Assembly (NCBI GenBank): GCA_023664325.1
Contig: JAMPFS010000061.1
Span: 1 to 15,468 of the forward strand
DNA length: 15,468 bases
Origin: Clostridium sp.
GTDB lineage: Bacteria; Bacillota; Clostridia; Lachnospirales; Lachnospiraceae
Reading direction: 5' to 3'
In this document: piece after piece, positions 13,613 to 15,468 of the stretch
Layout: every line of letters begins with the position of its first letter
Numbering within the stretch: position 1 is the first letter of the stretch
Position numbers and translations under genes: made by a program
The notes under the pieces: model-generated
Databases searched by the model: none
What the model was told of the DNA's origin: nothing
The model's input: the letters and a program-made list of their open reading frames with translations, nothing else

Positions 13613-14725
13613 ATGAAAAAATCATTTTTATTATTATTTTTACTATTATTACTGATACCCTGCGGACATGTAAACGCAGAGGATTATACCTTAACATATA
13701 ACAAAGAGAAGAAAGCCGGCTATGCAGGGGATGATGAATCAGCATATCATTATTTCAAATTCAAACCAACCAAAAATGGATTTGCGGAAATTAAGGTAAC
13801 GACATCCAATAAAGGGAAATTACTGTTTGATATTTGCAATAGCAGCAGGGAAGTTGTTGCAGGAAACATTGAAGTTGGCAACAAAAAAACGGTATTGCAC
13901 CGTGTGAAAAAAGGCAGTACATATTATATCAGAACAAAAGGAACAGAAGGCGCAACCCATACCCTGTCCTATAAAATAAAATCAATTGATAAGATTACCT
14001 ATGCAAAAAATTACAATTATACATTTACAAATGCTTCTTTTCACAATGAAAAAAATGCAATACTGCTTCAGGTTAAGGCGAAGGATAACGGCAATTTAAG
14101 CCTTATGTGTGATGCCAGTGATAATGTGGTTGTTAAATATTTGAACAGCAAAAAGAAAAAGATTTCAAATATTTCCTTAATCAAAGGAAAATCACTTACC
14201 GGAATAGGAGTTCTGAAAAATAAAGTATATTATATTAAGCTATGGAAACAGGAAAATAGCATAATAGGAACGACAAGCATTAGTGATTTAAAATACCAGA
14301 TTAAGAGAATTTCCATAAAAAATAATACAAGCAGAAAAAATGCAGTTACTTTAGCAAAAGGGAAAAGAGCGGAGCTTTTAGTGCCTGCAGGAACAAAGAC
14401 CTCTGCATGGTACAGATTTACATTGAATAAAAAGCAGACGGTATATCTTACTTTGGAATCCGGTTTATATTGTAATGATGGAAAATTTATTCAGTTTGAT
14501 CTCTGTAATGAAAAGGGAAAAAAATTAAATACCTCTGATATGATTAACAGTGAGGAGGTAAAGGCTTCCTATAATAAAAAGAAATTAAAATTTGTATATA
14601 AAGGTATTGAGTATCAGGCTAGAAATCTGCCAAAGGGTACATACTATCTCAGGGTAAAAAGCAATTCAAAAACTACTTCCGGATCGTGCAGGGTAAAATG
14701 GAATACTGTATCTTCCGGCAAATAG
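13613..14725 (+). CDS. Secreted protein with PPC-like beta-sandwich repeats
   Basis: A 370-residue exported protein of unknown specific function. The signal peptide (KK, then an almost pure Leu core at 5-15) is likely cleaved after Ala22 in VNA|ED. Cys17 lies in LIPC, but Pro at the -1 position does not fit a lipobox. The mature part looks like three related beta-sandwich modules of pre-peptidase C-terminal (PPC) type at about 35-115, 135-230 and 255-365. Each has an aromatic/hydrophobic opening strand (YHYFKFKP, AILLQVKA, AWYRFTLN), a mid 'FDICNSS / FDLCNEKGKKL' strand or its equivalent, and a closing strand (GSTYYIRTKG, NKVYYIKLWK, KGTYYLRVKS). There is no protease domain and no LPXTG. ATG 13613 with AGGAG (13601-13605) is preferred over ATG 13580, which lies in the terminator hairpin. 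Carbohydrate or cell-wall binding is a guess. Confidence 0.83.
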   Translation: MKKSFLLLFLLLLLIPCGHVNAEDYTLTYNKEKKAGYAGDDESAYHYFKFKPTKNGFAEIKVTTSNKGKLLFDICNSSREVVAGNIEVGNKKTVLHRVKKGSTYYIRTKGTEGATHTLSYKIKSIDKITYAKNYNYTFTNASFHNEKNAILLQVKAKDNGNLSLMCDASDNVVVKYLNSKKKKISNISLIKGKSLTGIGVLKNKVYYIKLWKQENSIIGTTSISDLKYQIKRISIKNNTSRKNAVTLAKGKRAELLVPAGTKTSAWYRFTLNKKQTVYLTLESGLYCNDGKFIQFDLCNEKGKKLNTSDMINSEEVKASYNKKKLKFVYKGIEYQARNLPKGTYYLRVKSNSKTTSGSCRVKWNTVSSGK

Positions 14726-14755
14726 AGGGTATTTCTTTCATTATGAATATTAATG

Positions 14756-14960
14756 GGCAATTGCGAAACTCCTTAGCTTTTTCTTTTTTTTTACAACATA
14801 TACAATCCAACGCTGGCACGCTTGCGCTACTTGTCACTCGTAATGGTACATAAGGTGCCAAAATACGGCACCTAAGTACCAACGGTTCCAAAGTACCTGC
14901 TTATGGATTTGTATATGTTGTATAACCATAATATAGAATTAACAGAGTTTCGCAATTGCC
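14756..14960. mobile_element. 205-bp nested inverted-repeat (MITE-like) element
   Basis: The ends are perfect 16-bp inverted repeats, GGCAATTGCGAAACTC (14756-14771) and its complement (14945-14960). A second pair lies inside at 14792-14809 and 14904-14922, perfect except for one extra T in the right arm. A third imperfect pair, 14845-14859 with 14867-14880, is at the centre. No coding sequence is present, the core is more GC-rich than its surroundings, and a T9 tract (14784-14792) lies inside the left arm. No clear target-site duplication flanks it, so the mobile nature is inferred from structure only. Confidence 0.55.
14866..14897 (+). repeat. Imperfect 15-bp direct repeat inside the MITE-like element
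   Basis: CGGCACCTAAGTACC (14866-14880) and CGGTTCCAAAGTACC (14883-14897) match at 12 of 15 positions with a 17-bp period. The first copy is also an arm of the central hairpin. Confidence 0.6.
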
Positions 14961-14966
14961 TATAAG

Positions 14967-15029
14967 TGTTGATAATGTGTTGAAACTATGTGATTAACAT
15001 GGGGATAACTGATGTAAAAATGTGCATAA
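14967..15029 (-). promoter_or_regulatory. Phased array of DnaA-box-like 9-mers
   Basis: Four same-orientation 9-mers resemble the complement of TTATCCACA (TGTGGATAA): TGTTGATAA (14967-14975), TGTGATTAA (14989-14997), TGGGGATAA (15000-15008) and TGTGCATAA (15021-15029). Three have one mismatch and the second has two. Starts are 22, 11 and 21 bp apart, close to whole helical turns. The array lies 44 bp upstream of the tRNA promoter -35 box. Confidence 0.5.
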
Positions 15030-15072
15030 CTAAAAAACCCTCTAAGTATAAGGAAAAAAGGGTGAAAATGTA

Positions 15073-15101
15073 TTGACAAAAACCATTTGGTTTGTTAATA
15101 T
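15073..15101 (+). promoter_or_regulatory. Promoter for tRNA-Ser
   Basis: A consensus -35 TTGACA (15073-15078) is followed after 17 bp by TAATAT (15096-15101). A perfect TATAAT at 15099-15104 is also present but 20 bp away. The spacer contains the 14-bp palindrome AAACCATTTGGTTT (15080-15093), which could be an operator. The predicted start near 15108 coincides with the first base of the leader hairpin. Confidence 0.65.
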
Positions 15102-15107
15102 AATCAA

Positions 15108-15201
15108 GCGTCACAATAAAAATATAAGATAATTTTTTGTTGTGGTGCGATTCACTTCATAGAGTGAATGATTTATACAAAATTAATATTTTTATTAATT
15201 T
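15108..15201 (+). other. Structured leader with three consecutive hairpins before tRNA-Ser
   Basis: Hairpin 1 is a 15-bp stem (15108-15122 with 15134-15148, three G/U pairs). Hairpin 2 is a 7-bp stem, ATTCACT (15150-15156) with AGTGAAT (15163-15169). Hairpin 3 is a 9-bp A/U-only stem (15180-15188 with 15193-15201) with a TTTT loop. The last ends 6 nt before the tRNA. No coding frame explains this conservation-like layout. Confidence 0.55.
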
Positions 15202-15207
15202 AGGCAT

Positions 15208-15295
15208 GGAGAAATACTCAAGTGGCTGAAGAGGCGCCCCTGCTAAGGGTGTAGGTCGTTTACGCGGCGCGAGGGTTCAAATCCCTCTTTCTCCG
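15208..15295 (+). tRNA. tRNA-Ser (anticodon GCU)
   Basis: The 7-bp acceptor stem is GGAGAAA (15208-15214) with TTTCTCC (15288-15294) and discriminator G at 15295. The anticodon loop CTGCTAA (15240-15246) gives anticodon GCT (15242-15244), which reads AGC/AGU serine codons. The T arm GAGGG-TTCAAAT-CCCTC (15271-15287) is intact. A long variable arm of about 19 nt (15252-15270) marks a class II tRNA, as expected for serine. The 3' CCA is not encoded and must be added by the nucleotidyltransferase. Confidence 0.97.
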
Positions 15296-15329
15296 TTTTT
15301 AATGTCTAAATTAAAAAAGCAAAAAATGC

Positions 15330-15358
15330 TTGACATCAAATATTGATTATGTTAGTAT
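15330..15358 (+). promoter_or_regulatory. Promoter downstream of tRNA-Ser, probably for an rRNA operon
   Basis: TTGACA (15330-15335) is followed after 17 bp by TAGTAT (15353-15358). The -35 is perfect and the -10 matches at 4 of 6 positions. The predicted start is near 15365, at the base of a leader stem. Confidence 0.5.
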
Positions 15359-15363
15359 GTTAT

Positions 15364-15468
15364 CTGTTGCGGCATTGATAAAAGAGAAGCCGAAACAGCC
15401 AAAGCAGCATGGAAAACACAGGAATCCGGCTGCAAAGAACCAAGAAAACCGAATAAAGATTGAACAAC
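15364..15468 (+). ncRNA. Likely leader of an rRNA operon beyond the window end
   Basis: The stretch begins with a 10-bp stem, CTGTTGCGGC (15364-15373) with GCCGAAACAG (15389-15398), containing one G/A mismatch. A second stem, GCAGC (15404-15408) with GCTGC (15429-15433), follows. The purine-rich tail (for example AGAACCAAGAAAACCGAATA at 15437-15456) resembles the leaders and spacers of Clostridia rRNA operons. No 16S sequence is reached and no ORF is evident, so the assignment is tentative. Confidence 0.35.

Noticed and set aside
13655..13663. Lipobox-like LIPC in the PPC-like protein signal peptide
   Set aside because: Pro occupies the -1 position where Gly, Ala or Ser is required, and a normal cleavage site VNA|ED follows.
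14673..14891. Minus-strand open frame of 72 codons over the 3' end of the PPC-like gene and the repeat element
   Set aside because: No ribosome binding site or family resemblance; it runs through the inverted-repeat arms and antisense coding DNA.
14745..14970. Target-site duplication flanking the 205-bp inverted-repeat element
   Set aside because: The flanks (ATTAATG before, TATAAGTG after) share no clear identical direct repeat, so transposition cannot be shown from the flanks.
15317..15331. AAGCA/TGCTT hairpin after tRNA-Ser as a terminator
   Set aside because: The stem is only 5 bp, no T-run follows, and it overlaps the -35 box of the next promoter.
1..15468. CRISPR array, prophage, toxin-antitoxin or restriction genes
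   Set aside because: I looked for repeated spaced units and for such gene families and saw none; the genes are housekeeping plus three secreted proteins.

Overview
This window is the replication-origin neighbourhood of a low-GC Firmicute, most likely a Clostridia member of the Lachnospiraceae. The order dnaA - oriC - dnaN - yaaA - recF - gyrB - gyrA, the AT-rich intergenic DNA, AGGAGG-type ribosome binding sites, a two-subunit iron-sulfur fumarase and the Lys/Tyr-rich secreted beta-sandwich proteins all fit. The family assignment is an inference; no 16S sequence lies inside the window.

Region 1 (1-4370) is the initiation cluster. dnaA has a near-consensus promoter, a perfect DnaA box upstream and a small leader hairpin. 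The 354-bp dnaA-dnaN gap has the features of oriC: several DnaA boxes, then a C-rich spacer, a run of DnaA-trio triplets and an AT-only unwinding stretch. dnaN (sliding clamp), the S4-type RNA-binding gene yaaA and recF follow closely. An inverted repeat spans the yaaA stop codon and precedes the recF ribosome binding site.

Region 2 (4371-11332) starts with a well-formed promoter whose -35 box overlaps a CAAAC-N4-GTTTG operator-like palindrome. It reads gyrB and gyrA (DNA gyrase), a Cof-type HAD phosphatase overlapping gyrA by 8 bp, and the alpha and beta subunits of an Fe-S fumarate hydratase. The tight junctions suggest one operon that links gyrase to central metabolism. A terminator-like hairpin closes it.

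Region 3 (11333-14725) holds three consecutive secreted proteins of unknown specific function: a Big2-like Ig protein, a three-module fibronectin-III-like protein and a protein of PPC-like beta-sandwich repeats. Each has a signal peptide and none has an LPXTG anchor. Two of them have unusual leader structures. The middle gene carries a perfect 13-bp tandem duplication at its signal-peptidase site that would put the gene out of frame if one copy were lost.

Region 4 (14726-15468) is non-coding. It holds a 205-bp nested inverted-repeat (MITE-like) element, a helically phased array of DnaA-box-like 9-mers, a promoter with a palindrome in its spacer, a highly structured leader, tRNA-Ser(GCU), and a second promoter opening what looks like the leader of an rRNA operon lying beyond the end. 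Every gene is on the + strand. All except dnaA itself lie on the dnaN side of oriC, so their transcription points away from it.
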